Below, piece by piece: positions 8,450 through 17,520 of a DNA stretch of 64,000 nucleotides. The stretch's first letter is position 1, and each line of letters begins with the position of its first letter. The position numbers and the translations under genes were made by a program. A model generated the notes under the pieces. The model was not told the origin of the DNA. It saw nothing but the letters and a program-made list of their open reading frames with translations, and did no database searches. Source of the stretch: Desulfocorpusculum sp964414345 (GTDB lineage Bacteria; Desulfobacterota; Desulfocorpusculales; Desulfocorpusculum); assembly GCA_964414345.1 (NCBI GenBank), contig CAYPWF010000011.1, positions 5,739-69,738 on the forward strand, in the 5' to 3' direction.

Positions 8450-9488
8450 TCAGGCGGCCCTTGCCACAGCCCGCTGCCTGGCCTTCTTGTCTCGAAGCTC
8501 CTGGGCCGCGCCTTTGAGCATGATAACGGTGATATAGGCTGACATGAGCCCTATGGTGGCCAGGATCAGGGCCGCAGAAACCGCTGTGAACCGAAACTCC
8601 TTGAGGATGATGGAGACCATGCAAGCCACAACACAGGTTCCGAAGGCCAGCCTTATGCCATAGCCCTTGGCGTACTTGGTGGCAACAGTGCCTATCTGGG
8701 CTCCTATGGCGGCTCCTGTGAGCATGACGAACACTGCCACCAGCTCTATCCTTCCCTTCATGGAGTAAGTGAAGGCCCCGTACAACCCCGAGATCATCAC
8801 CTCGAAGAAGTCGGTTCCAACGGCAATGTGGTGGGGCAGCCGATCAGGTAACCAAGGCCGGCATCCTAAGAAGCCCCCCTCCTATGCCCAGAAACCCTGC
8901 AAGCAGACCTGTCATGGAACTCACACCTATGGGCAGCCACATGGAACAGGTGAACCCGGCTGTCTTGAAGTGCACCATTGGTGGAATCTTGATCCTGTGA
9001 AGGGTCTTATACCATGTGATGCCCTCGGTGCCCTTCTCACCATCCGCCAGACCCATCCTCTTGTTTCGGGTGGCCTTGTAATAATCGTAGAAGATCATCC
9101 AGCCGATAAGGGCCAAAAAGACCACGTAAACCCACCTGACTATGGATTCCACCTTGCCCAGTCTCTCCAGGTACATGACCAGCTGGGCCCCCACCTCTAT
9201 TCCTATGAAGGTTCCCAGAACCATTATGAAGCCCAGTTTGTAGTCCACATTCCCGAACTTGGAGTGGCGCATGGTGGAAATCATGGACTTGCCGGCTATG
9301 TGGGCCATGTCCGTTCCTATGGCAAAAGCCATGGGGAACCCCAGGATATTCAGCCCCGGGGTGACCATCCAGGCCCCGCCCATCCCGAAGAAGCCTCCCA
9401 GAACCCCAACCGAAAAGCCGATCAACACAAGCCCTGGCCAGAAGATGGTCACCCCGGCTATGGGCACATAAAGATATAGCCAGTCCAT
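8450..9488 (-). pseudogene. TauE/SafE-family permease interrupted by two frameshifts
   Basis: The first reading frame (9488 down to 8844) encodes about 214 residues of a TauE/SafE (DUF81) sulfite/organosulfonate exporter-type permease, with glycine-rich repeats VLGGFFGMGGAW and AGFLGIGGGLLRMPAL. It then stops. The C-terminal part continues in another frame (8800 to 8450). Reading the DNA between them, one base appears missing near 8848-8854 and a second near 8827-8836. Restoring both gives a continuous family-like sequence through the second half (VGTDFFEVMISG). This is either a recent pseudogene or two assembly errors 20 bases apart. Intact homologues lie at 14968 and 19166. Confidence 0.75.
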
Positions 9489-9501
9489 TCCCTCACCTCC
9501 C

Positions 9502-9787
9502 TCAGTGCTCCACTATCTTCCGCGATTTCAGGTCCAGTCCGGTCCGGGCCATGATGAAGTCCATGAGGGACCCCAGGATCCCCCCCCCACAAGGCGGTGA
9601 GCACAACCGCCCAGATAGCGAAAAGCAGCGTATTGGTGTTGTATAGGTTAGCGAAATATTTCATGATACCGCTGAGCCTTCTGGTGTCGGCCACAACCAC
9701 CAGGTTTGTGGCCTTCTCTCCAGCGGCCAGGACCCAATCCGGGGCCAGGGCCCACAGGGAGGTGCCCCAGCTCAACAGGGCTTCCAT
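9502..9787 (-). pseudogene. Small membrane protein of the TauE module, frameshifted in a C8 run
   Basis: A protein of about 95 residues can be read as MEALLSWGTSLWALAPDW..., then VVVADTRRLSGIMKYF, one hydrophobic helix (LLFAIWAVVLTAL), a glycine turn and a second helix ending LMDFIMARTGLDLKSRKIVEH. The second part is in a different frame. The break is in the C8 run at 9581-9588 (G8 on the coding strand), where one extra G would restore the frame. The restored helix-turn-helix hairpin and tail make sense as one protein, so I treat it as a single gene heading the permease module. Homopolymer sequencing error is a real alternative. Confidence 0.6.
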
Positions 9788-9906
9788 GCCTCTCACGCTC
9801 CAGCTCTTCCTCCTTCTTCCAACTCTTCCCATCTCAGCCTCCTCCAGATCCTGGTCTTGTTCGGAACCGACCCATGCCTTGCGCGATCCCGTTTGAATCA
9901 CCACAG

Positions 9907-9923
9907 ATTCAAGATCCATGCCA
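9907..9923 (-). promoter_or_regulatory. Possible -24/-12-like element upstream of the first TauE module
   Basis: On the minus strand this reads TGGCATGGATCTTGAA, with the sigma-54 spacing (TGGCA then TTG after the right gap), but with TTGA instead of the strongly conserved TTGC. A very similar sequence lies upstream of the other TauE cluster at 21427-21442. It sits in the 373-base divergent gap between the small membrane protein and the AAA+ regulator, where I see no other clear feature. Weak evidence. Confidence 0.2.
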
Positions 9924-10160
9924 GGGCCGAACCGGCCATTCGCCACCGGAGACAGCTTTGTTACATATGACAACCATAGGAGATCACGGAACTTTCCAAA
10001 CAAACCGGGCTGATCAGTCCCTTGCGGGAAATCGCGCAACATGGCAGAATTAAGTTCCTCACAGGAGAATCCCTCGCCAGATCGGAGGCCGTCAATGCGC
10101 ATTATAAGGATGAATAATGGTTCCTGGGAGCTGGAAGGGCTCGGAATTGGGTTCGGGGCC

Positions 10161-12581
10161 ATGCGGCTCAGAACTCGCTTGCTGGTTGCCTTGATCCCTT
10201 CCGTGATCTTGGTGCTTGCCCTCACAGGATATATCACCCATTGGTTTTCCAACCGGTTTCTGAACGAGGCACTGGACAGAAACGTGGCCACCCAGACCCT
10301 GGGGATGGCCCACGAGTTGGAGATATTTCTTCACCAGTGCAGGGAGGATCTGCTGGTCATGGCCCAGCAACCCGTGGGGCAGACCGAGCTGCTCAAGACC
10401 GTGCAGGCCAGGAAAACAGCCCGTGGGTACACTTACAGGGAGGTGGCCTTCATCTCCAATAAGCCAAAGGAGAACGTGTTGTTGCTGGACATAGGTCAGG
10501 GAGCTGTGGCAGTCAGATCCCAGGATTTGGCCTCGGTGAGGCCCAGTCCCCTCAATATCTTGGAGAGGATGGGGGAGATGAGGCGCGATGCGGTGTGGGT
10601 ATCGGACATCCTGCAAGTGACCTATCCCCCTTCTGCGGATGGATCGGTTACCCAGCCCATCACCACACAGCTCATCAGATTCGCAACCCCATATTTCGGG
10701 GAGGGCACCTCCCCCAGGGGAGTGTTGGTGGTTGGGGTGGATGTCAGGCAGTTGCGAGAAGTCCTTTCCCTTTTCAACTCACCGCGCTCCCCGCTTTTTG
10801 CCTTTGTGAGAAGCCCGGAGCCTCGTCACAGCTTCCTGTTTGACAGGGAGGGGTGGATTCTGTTCCAGTCAGAGGGGCCGGAGGACCAGGCAAAGGAACT
10901 CTCCGTGGATCTGGCCAGGGCCGACCTCTCAGGCACCTATGGAAGGCCGGGGCTGGACAGCGCCTTCAAACCCAATGGGGAGCACAACCACTACTGGAAC
11001 ATGGTGCAGGAGGTGCTTGCAGGGCAGCACGGTGTGATTCGCCTGGGGGGCTCCTCCGGGGGGGCAGCCTCATCGCAGGGGTATGCGCCCGTTAGGTTCA
11101 CCCAGGCCCCGGAGAATCAGCCTGTCATCCTTTTTGGCATCTCTTTTGTGGACCGCAGCCGGCTCCCTCTCTGGGCAGGTTACCGGCAGATAGACGTGAT
11201 GTTCGTGATTACCCTGGTTTCCATTTTGGCTATCTCCCTGGTCATATTCGCCGTAAGCGAGGCCCTCACCAGGCCCATCCTGCGCATGGCCGGCCGTGTG
11301 AGGGAGATGGTGGAGGCAGGCAGCCTGGAGGAGGTGGATGTGGATGCCCGGGACTACGAGACCAGGGTACTCAAAGCTGCCATCAACCAGATGATTCGCA
11401 CCCTCAGGGAACAGATAGCCCAGATAAAGGCGAGGGACCAGCAGCTGGAGCTGGAACGGCAAAGGGAGAAGGTCAGACTCGAGGAGGAAATCAGGGCACT
11501 CAAGAGCCAAGGTCTTGCGCCCCAGCTCAAGGAAATCGTGGGGGTGGGTCCCCTCATGGATCAACTCAGGGCAGAGGTCCTCAAGGCCGCCAGCGTGGAC
11601 GTTGACGTGCTGATCATCGGGGAGTCAGGCACCGGCAAGCAGCTCATTGCAGAGGCAATCCACGGAAACAGCTCAAGGAGCCAGGGGCCATTCGTATCCA
11701 TCAACTGTGGGGCCCTGGAGGAGAGCCTCCTCATGGATTCCCTCTTCGGCCACATAAAAGGCGCTTTCACGGAGGCCAGGGAGGACCGCAAGGGAGCCTT
11801 TCTGGCCGCCAACGGAGGGACTCTTTTCCTGAACGAGATCGGCACCGCGTCCCCCAACGTGCAACAGGCTCTCCTGAGGGCCATATCAATGCGCAAGGTG
11901 CGTCCTCTGGGAAGCGACAGAGAACTGGACGTGGACGTGAGACTCATAGCCGCGTCCAACGTGGATCTCAAGGAACTGATCGAGCAAGGCCTCTTCAGGG
12001 AGGATCTGTACTACAGGTTGGAGGTGCTCACCATAAGGACCCCTCCCCTGAGGGAACACAGGGAGAGCATCCCGGTGCTGGTGGATCACTTCCTGAGGGA
12101 GGCGGGCAGGCTCATGAACAAGGAAGGCATGGGCCTCAGCCGTGGGGCCTTGGAGAAACTGAAGAACCACAACTGGGCGGGAAATGTGAGAGAGCTAATG
12201 AACTGCGTCACAAGGGCAGTTGCCATGGCAGGGGGCAACCTCATACAGGCCGAGGACATACGTCTGGGCGAGACCGGGATCAGGAGATCCGATTCCATGG
12301 AGGCCATCCCTTTGCTGCAGCCGGTGTCCCAAGCGACATCACATCCCATGGTGCCCCTGGACCTGAACCACAGGCAGCGAAGGGCCTGGCACTTGATCCA
12401 GAAACAGGGCCGCATAAGCAGATCAGACTACCAGGAGATCTTCGACAACAAACTTCCTCCCAGAACAGCCCTTTACGACCTCCAGGACCTTGTGGCCAGA
12501 GGGTTCTTGCGCAAGGTTGGCAAGGGCCCGGCCACGCAATATGAGCTGGACAATCGCGCAGAATCAAGCAAAGAAGCGTGA
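10161..12581 (+). CDS. Membrane-bound sensor with AAA+ (NtrC-like) domain and winged-helix output
   Basis: About 806 residues. An N-terminal membrane helix (LLVALIPSVILVLALTGYI), a large extracytoplasmic sensor region of about 330 residues, a second helix (MFVITLVSILAISLVIFAV) and a HAMP-like linker with a coiled coil (about residues 410-460) precede an AAA+ domain. Walker A is GESGTGKQ (487-494). The sigma-54 contact loop is GAFTEA (534-539) instead of GAFTGA, and Walker B reads LFLNEIG with Asn at about residue 558 instead of Asp. The C-terminus is not a Fis helix-turn-helix but a winged helix (NHRQRRAWHLIQ... TALYDLQDLVARGFL). This suggests a regulator that senses outside and binds DNA inside without classical sigma-54 activation. 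I start at 10161. An ATG at 10041 would add 40 unhydrophobic residues. Confidence 0.75.
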   Translation: MRLRTRLLVALIPSVILVLALTGYITHWFSNRFLNEALDRNVATQTLGMAHELEIFLHQCREDLLVMAQQPVGQTELLKTVQARKTARGYTYREVAFISNKPKENVLLLDIGQGAVAVRSQDLASVRPSPLNILERMGEMRRDAVWVSDILQVTYPPSADGSVTQPITTQLIRFATPYFGEGTSPRGVLVVGVDVRQLREVLSLFNSPRSPLFAFVRSPEPRHSFLFDREGWILFQSEGPEDQAKELSVDLARADLSGTYGRPGLDSAFKPNGEHNHYWNMVQEVLAGQHGVIRLGGSSGGAASSQGYAPVRFTQAPENQPVILFGISFVDRSRLPLWAGYRQIDVMFVITLVSILAISLVIFAVSEALTRPILRMAGRVREMVEAGSLEEVDVDARDYETRVLKAAINQMIRTLREQIAQIKARDQQLELERQREKVRLEEEIRALKSQGLAPQLKEIVGVGPLMDQLRAEVLKAASVDVDVLIIGESGTGKQLIAEAIHGNSSRSQGPFVSINCGALEESLLMDSLFGHIKGAFTEAREDRKGAFLAANGGTLFLNEIGTASPNVQQALLRAISMRKVRPLGSDRELDVDVRLIAASNVDLKELIEQGLFREDLYYRLEVLTIRTPPLREHRESIPVLVDHFLREAGRLMNKEGMGLSRGALEKLKNHNWAGNVRELMNCVTRAVAMAGGNLIQAEDIRLGETGIRRSDSMEAIPLLQPVSQATSHPMVPLDLNHRQRRAWHLIQKQGRISRSDYQEIFDNKLPPRTALYDLQDLVARGFLRKVGKGPATQYELDNRAESSKEA

Positions 12582-12615
12582 CTGGACTCGCGCCCTTTGC
12601 ACTGAAGGTGGGAAA

Positions 12616-13744
12616 ATGTGGAGACTCTTGAGAAGGCGCCCCAAAGTCAAGGCCCTTCAGCAAGAGCCGGGGGAACTCTTCCGAAGGAAGTATGCCCTGT
12701 TCCAGGAACTCCTGGCCTCCAATGCCGAGAACCTGGATCTCATAGCCGACATGGAGGAGAAGCTCAGGGGGGATGCGGTCTTCGGCATGGCCTACGTTCG
12801 CGCAGCCGGGGCTCGGGCCTTGTTTCATGCCCATCGCATGGTGAGGGCCCTCGAGGGCCTCTCAGGGGGGGCTACTCCGCGCTGTCGCCCGTTTTGGAGG
12901 AGCTGAGTCGGAGAATACGGGAGGAGATCCAGGCCACAACTCCAGTGGAGACCACGGATCTGGTTCTGCCCTACGAGAGTATCGACCGGACTTTCCTTGA
13001 CGCTGTAGGTGGCAAGAACGCCAACCTGGGTGAGGTGAGAAACAAGGTCGGGCTAAGAGTGCCAGAGGGCTTTGCAATTACCACAGCCGCCTTTCATCTG
13101 TTCATGGAAGGCAACGATCTCAAGGAGGAGATCTCCAAGCTCCAGATGGAGATAAGGCACGATGACCCACAGAGCTTGGCCAACATGAGCGAGGAAATAC
13201 AGAGGAGGATCCTCCTGGCAAAGATCCCGGGGAGATTGGAGCAGGCCATCCTGCAAGGCTATGAGAGATGTTTCGGGAGGGCGGAAGTTCGAATCTCCAT
13301 GAGAAGCAGCGCCACAGGGGAGGACACAGGAGGGCTATCCTTTGCAGGGCAGTACCTCTCTTCCCTCAACGTCCCACCACAGCGGATTCTCCAGACCTAC
13401 AAGATAATCTTGGGGAGCCTTTACACCCCGAGGGCCATCTCCTACAGGCTTCACAAGGGCATAAGGGACGAGGACCAGGCCATGGCCGTGGCCTGCTTGC
13501 GCATGGTGGAGGCAAGGGCCAGCGGGGTCATGTATAGCCTCAATCCCTCGGATCTCGAGGACAATCGCATATGGATAAGCGCGGTATGGGGTCTGGACCC
13601 CTATGCGGTGGGGGGGGGGTCATCACCCCCGAGACCTTTAAGGTTGAGCGAACCCCTGATGGATCCGGCATTGAAATACAGGTTTCGCACAAGCCGGTGA
13701 TGCTTCTTTGCAGGCCTGAGGGGTGCACGGGTTTCACCAGGTAG
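12616..13744 (+). pseudogene. PEP synthase-like gene, N-terminal half only, two frameshifts
   Basis: Starts MWRLLRRRPKVKALQQ with a helical N-terminal domain (RRKYALFQELLASNAENLDL). The frame breaks in the G7 run at 12865-12871, where one more G restores it. It then continues as a PEP/pyruvate-binding domain: VGGKNANLGEV, MRSSATGEDTGGLSFAGQYL, ASGVMYSLNPSDLEDNR. A second break lies in the G10 run at 13610-13619. Beyond it a new frame gives VITPETFKVERT, then SHKPVMLL, and stops at 13742. The remaining ATP-grasp, His and C-terminal domains are absent. A paralogue of the missing part is at 1-1818. The 3' end abuts the truncated end of a convergent response regulator. Confidence 0.8.
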
Positions 13745-14027
13745 TAGTCGAATACCCCCAGGGCCACCTCTTCCCTGGCCTCCTGGTCGCTGCCACGCCC
13801 GGTGAGAAGAATCACTTGCACCTCCCTGAGCCTGGCGGATTCTCTTGAGCACTTCCAGACCGCCCATGCCTGGAAGCAGCACATCCAGCACAACCACATG
13901 GGCGGCTTCCGAATCCAGGGCCTGCAAGGCCTCCTCTCCGCTCAGGGCCACCCTGGCCCGGATACCCCTCCAGTGTGGTGACGAATTCCTCCTCGTCATC
14001 CACCAGAAGCAGCCTGCATGGCTCCAT
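13722..14027 (-). pseudogene. Receiver-domain response regulator remnant
   Basis: Begins MEPCRLLLVDDEEEFVTTLE, a normal receiver start. A short out-of-frame deletion (near 13962-13967) then removes the end of helix 1. The next frame gives RARVALSGEEALQALDSEAA, VVVLDVLLPGMGGLEVLKRI with the phospho-acceptor Asp. Another shift near 13830 leads to VQVILLTGRGSDQEAREEVA and FDYYLVKPV. The gene ends there, about when it meets the truncated pps gene on the other strand, so its C-terminal helix is lost. All receiver landmarks are recognisable, but no single frame spans them. A non-homopolymer deletion argues for true decay. Confidence 0.7.
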
Positions 14028-14535
14028 TTCCGCTCCCTTCGGTCTGGGGTGCCCTCAGAGGCAGCAAGACTTTGAAACTGGTCCCAACCCCGAGCTTGCT
14101 CTTCACCTGGATCCCTTCCCGGTCTATGAGCCCCAGATCCACGAAACCTCCCAGCTCTTTCTTCATGACCTGGAAGATCCTGTGCAACCCACGCTCATCG
14201 GCCAGCTCCTCTCACGAGTAGGCCGAGGCGATGAAGCCCAGGGCCGAGAGCCGCTCGGTCAAGAAGAGCTCAAAGGAATGCTTGGTGCGATTGACCAGGA
14301 TTCGCAGAGGCTGCACCAGCTCCGCCTCTGGAACTGGTGGTAGTTGAATGCAGCCAGAAGAACTAGGGGTTAAGTGATGCCCGGGATGCCAAGCAAGATC
14401 ATATTCCTGCGAAGCCGCCTGTAGCGCCTGGGGCTTTCGGTATAATCAGTGAAATCCTTTAGCTCCCGTGTGAGGCTTTCCGCCCACCGGGCCAGACCGC
14501 TAAGCAGAGGAATAAGTTCTCCTGCGTCACCTTTT
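13996..14535 (-). pseudogene. Sensor histidine kinase remnant with internal deletion
   Basis: Pieces of one kinase can be followed along the minus strand. The N-terminus is YTESPRRYRRLRRNMILL, followed by a stop. The start of the extracytoplasmic sensor follows (PLRILVNRTKHSFELFLTER, LSALGFIASAYS), an in-frame TGA at 14212-14214, then EELADERGLHRIFQVMKKEL and GGFVDLGLIDREGIQ. At about 14103-14112 the frame jumps directly into KSKLGVGTSFKVLLPL, which is the very end of a HATPase domain. Sensor remainder, HAMP, His-box and most of the ATPase are missing. The stop overlaps the ATG of the broken response regulator, the usual kinase-regulator arrangement. Clear pseudogene. Confidence 0.75.
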
Positions 14536-14952
14536 TCAGTGGCCTCCAGTGGCCAGGATGCCAGAGGCGGCCAGGATCAGGACCAGCACCTCTGTGGTGG
14601 CTATCGCTGCGAAAATCCACCTCTTCTGGGCCACGTACGCGGGAATGAGAGTCAGGAAGCACAGCACCGTGAGCCCGGCCAGAAACACGATTCCCACAAA
14701 GTTCAGGAAATCCCCCTTCCCCAGAAGCGTTACCCAGCCCCATCCCAGGGGAATGCCCGAGCCCTCCACGTACTTGCCCACAGGCTCAGCCCAGCACTGG
14801 CTTATGCGCTGAAGGGGCACGTGTGGCTCTAAGAGCCCAAAAACATAAAGAAAGTAAGTGAGGATCATGACGAAGATACCCAGCCAGCAGCCATAGAACA
14901 GGATGTTGGCGTAAAGGATCTGCTCCCTGGGAGTCTCTATCTCTTGTGACAT
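14536..14952 (-). CDS. Membrane protein associated with the TauE permease
   Basis: A 138-residue protein with a short polar N-terminus and three hydrophobic segments: about residues 18-42 (LFYGCWLGIFVMILTYFLYVF), 80-105 and 113-132. It resembles the integral membrane companions (DUF1634-like in size and position) that follow TauE/SafE genes, but I cannot assign a family firmly. It starts 15 bases after the permease stop, with AGGTGAG upstream of the ATG. It is intact and is followed by the decayed kinase gene. Confidence 0.65.
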   Translation of the reverse strand: MSQEIETPREQILYANILFYGCWLGIFVMILTYFLYVFGLLEPHVPLQRISQCWAEPVGKYVEGSGIPLGWGWVTLLGKGDFLNFVGIVFLAGLTVLCFLTLIPAYVAQKRWIFAAIATTEVLVLILAASGILATGGH

Positions 14953-14967
14953 GGCTCACCTCCTGGC

Positions 14968-15912
14968 TCAGAGACCCAGGCCCTTCCAGAGGGACCTGAG
15001 GCCGGCAAAAAGGAGCACCCCTATGACCAGATACCGGATCATCTTTGGCTTGGCAATGGCCAGGATCCTCACCCCCACGAAGGAGCCCAGCATGAGCCCG
15101 ACGATTGAGGGGATGGCCATCAGGGGGATCACGCAGCCCTGGTTCAGGTAGACCCACGCAGCCGAGGTATCTGTGATGGAGAGGAGGAACTTGCTTGTTC
15201 CCACCGCGATCTTGAGGGGGACCCCCATGAGTAGGTTCAGCACAGGCACGTTGGCCCAACCAGCCCCCAAGCCGAACATCCCGGCCATCACACCTATGAT
15301 GATGAACAGGAAAAGCCCTGGAAGGGTGCGGTGGGTCTTCCACTCCACCAGCTCCCCGGTATACTCCTGGTAAGCACCCGACATGCCCAGGGCCATTCCG
15401 ATCGGGTCCTGGGCACCCACCTGCGGCCTCTCCACGTTCTTGGAGGCCAGCAAAAGGATGGCAATGAACACGATGGTGCCGCCCAAACAGATCTGCACGA
15501 CATTGGTGGGCAGGGCCAGCCCCACAAAGGCCCCCAGGATGGCGCAGCTGGAGGCTATCACGGCCACCGGGAGGGCCAGCCTCAGGCTGGCCAGGTTACG
15601 CCTCAAGAGCCCTGGGCCGGCTGCCAGAGCCCCTGCCAGGGCAACCAGCAGACCAGCCCCTCTCACGAAGTCGAGATGAAAGGGGAAGAACCCGCTCACA
15701 AGCGGCACGTACAGGACCCCTCCTCCCACCCCGGCCAGAACCGCTATTACACCCAGCATTAAGCAAAAGAAGAATAGCACGAGGGGCCATAACCACCAGG
15801 GGGTTGAGGCGGGTGTCTCGGCGCACTCAGCTGCGAAGCACTCTGCCCCCTGTGTTGCCGCCCAGGCCGCCACAACTCCAGCCACGAGTAGCCACCTTCT
15901 CCATCCTCCCAT
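14968..15912 (-). CDS. TauE/SafE-family permease
   Basis: A 314-residue integral membrane protein. The N-terminus carries a hydrophobic segment with a signal-like end (GAECFA), followed by about eight membrane helices in two homologous halves, each with a glycine-rich motif (VLAGVGGGVLYVPLVSG and GMFGLGAGWANVPVLNLL). The family exports or imports sulfite, sulfonates or small organic anions. Direction and substrate are not readable here. I start at MGGWRRW (15912), which has GGAGG seven bases upstream. An upstream ATG at 16038 adds 42 residues without hydrophobic or family character. It lies between an NtrC-type regulator and the small membrane protein in one minus-strand operon. Confidence 0.85.
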   Translation of the reverse strand: MGGWRRWLLVAGVVAAWAATQGAECFAAECAETPASTPWWLWPLVLFFFCLMLGVIAVLAGVGGGVLYVPLVSGFFPFHLDFVRGAGLLVALAGALAAGPGLLRRNLASLRLALPVAVIASSCAILGAFVGLALPTNVVQICLGGTIVFIAILLLASKNVERPQVGAQDPIGMALGMSGAYQEYTGELVEWKTHRTLPGLFLFIIIGVMAGMFGLGAGWANVPVLNLLMGVPLKIAVGTSKFLLSITDTSAAWVYLNQGCVIPLMAIPSIVGLMLGSFVGVRILAIAKPKMIRYLVIGVLLFAGLRSLWKGLGL

Positions 15913-16116
15913 TTGCAACCTCCGCGCAGCACAAGCCACCTCTTCCAGGTCACTCCCTTTAATGGCTGAGCATCCCAGGGGCTCCTCCCTGTGCTCCAGA
16001 CTTTGGTGAGAGCCATGGGAAATTCCAGCACAGTTCATTATTGCAGAGCCTAAATCGGCGGAAACGTATCAAAGGCACAGCACAACGTCAAGGGGGGATG
16101 GTTGGAGTGGTGACTC

Positions 16117-17517
16117 TCAGGAAGGCTGCCTTCCGGTCTCCTCCTCCTGGGCCTGGCCGGGAGGCTCCAGGCAGTATTGTTTTATCTTTCTCCAGAGGGA
16201 GACCCGGTCTATGCCCAGGATCTCCGCGGCTCGAGTTCTGTTCCACTTGGTGTGTTGGAGCACCCAGCGGATGTAGTCCCTCTCTGCCTCCTCCAGTGTG
16301 GGAAGCCCTCCTGCTTGGGATCTCAAGGCCCGGAATCGAAACAAGCTGAACTCTTGCGGCAGATCCTTGGCTTCCAGCATGGGTCCCCTGCTGAGGGCCA
16401 CCGCCCTCTCCATGACGTTTTCCAACTCCCTGACGTTGCCCGGGAACGGATAATTCATGAGAAGCTCCATCATCTCCTCGGTGATGCCTTTGATTTCTTT
16501 TCCCTGCTGGGATGAGAATCTGCGCAGGAAATGGTGGGCCAGAAGGGGGATGTCCTCCCTCCGTTGCGAGAGAGGCGGGACCTGAAGAGCCACCACGTTG
16601 AGCCTGAAATAAAGGTCTGAGCGGAATCTGCCCTCTTCCACCAGCCTTTTTAGGTCCTTGTTCGTGGCGGCAAGGACCCTCACGTCCACAGGAATGCTCA
16701 CGGTTCCACCCACCCTCATGACAGCCCTTTCCTGGATAACCCTGAGAAGCCTTACCTGCATTGAATGGGGCATATCCCCGATCTCGTCCAGGAAGATGGT
16801 GCCTTTGTGAGCAGCCTCGAAGAGGCCAGGCTTGGCGGTGTGGGCACCAGTGAAAGCCTCCTTCTCGTGTCCGAAAAGCTCGTTGGCCAGAAGTTCTTCT
16901 GTGAAGGCCCCGCAATTCAGGGCCAGGAAACGCGCCCTGGATCGCCTGCTCAGCTGGTGGATGGCCCTGGCCACGAGTTCCTTCCCGGTCCCGGTCTCCC
17001 CGACTATGAGAACATTGCAATCCGTTGGGGCTATCTGGCGCACTGTCTCCATGAGCTCTTGCATGGGCTTGCTCTTCCCCACAATGGAGCCAACCCCGTC
17101 TCGTGCCTCCAGGTCCCTTCGCAGTTCCTGTACCTCGTCCTTGAGCCTTTTCTTCTCCAGGGCCTGTCTCACCAAAGCCCGCACCTCCTCTATCTTGTAG
17201 GGCTTTGGAATATAGTGGAACGCCCCCCTTTTCATGGCCTCGATGGCCGAGTCCACCGTGGCGTATCCGGTGATCATGATCACCTCGGTGTCTGGTCTTT
17301 CCTCCTTGGTGCGGGACAACACCTCCATGCCGTCCACCTTCTCCATGCGCAGGTCGGTCAGCACCAAGTCATATTCGTCCCTCGAAAGTAGCTCCAAAGC
17401 CTGAGAGCCGCTTCCCACTGCTTCTATCTCGTACTGTTCCTTGGAGAGGATGTAGCGCAGGTTCTCCCTGGCCACATCCTCATCCTCCACTATGAGGATC
17501 CTGGGGCGTCTTGTCAT
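16117..17517 (-). CDS. Sigma-54-dependent response regulator (NtrC family)
   Basis: A 466-residue three-domain protein. The receiver is at 1-120 (D55 acceptor, T83, K105). The AAA+ domain follows, with Walker A GETGTGKE (173-180), contact loop EAFTGA (220-225) and Walker B GTIFLDEIG. A Fis-type helix-turn-helix ends it (TRAAEILGIDRVSLWRKIKQ). The loop has Glu for the first Gly of GAFTGA but keeps the critical FTGA. The adjacent kinase gene ends three bases upstream of this start, so the two form a pair. Its likely targets are sigma-54 promoters of the TauE cluster. A candidate element is at 21427-21442. Confidence 0.92.
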   Translation of the reverse strand: MTRRPRILIVEDEDVARENLRYILSKEQYEIEAVGSGSQALELLSRDEYDLVLTDLRMEKVDGMEVLSRTKEERPDTEVIMITGYATVDSAIEAMKRGAFHYIPKPYKIEEVRALVRQALEKKRLKDEVQELRRDLEARDGVGSIVGKSKPMQELMETVRQIAPTDCNVLIVGETGTGKELVARAIHQLSRRSRARFLALNCGAFTEELLANELFGHEKEAFTGAHTAKPGLFEAAHKGTIFLDEIGDMPHSMQVRLLRVIQERAVMRVGGTVSIPVDVRVLAATNKDLKRLVEEGRFRSDLYFRLNVVALQVPPLSQRREDIPLLAHHFLRRFSSQQGKEIKGITEEMMELLMNYPFPGNVRELENVMERAVALSRGPMLEAKDLPQEFSLFRFRALRSQAGGLPTLEEAERDYIRWVLQHTKWNRTRAAEILGIDRVSLWRKIKQYCLEPPGQAQEEETGRQPS

Positions 17518-17520
17518 GGA

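Noticed and set aside
9458..10291. Long minus-strand reading of 277 codons across the divergent gap
   Set aside because: Only its C-terminal part (from 9787) is sensible; the rest overlaps the AAA+ gene and the promoter gap, and it ends in the wrong frame after the C8 run.
13601..13630. Programmed frameshift in the pps-like gene
   Set aside because: A G10 run could slip, but no slippery-site partner structure was evident and the downstream reading ends after about 43 residues, so it yields no full protein.
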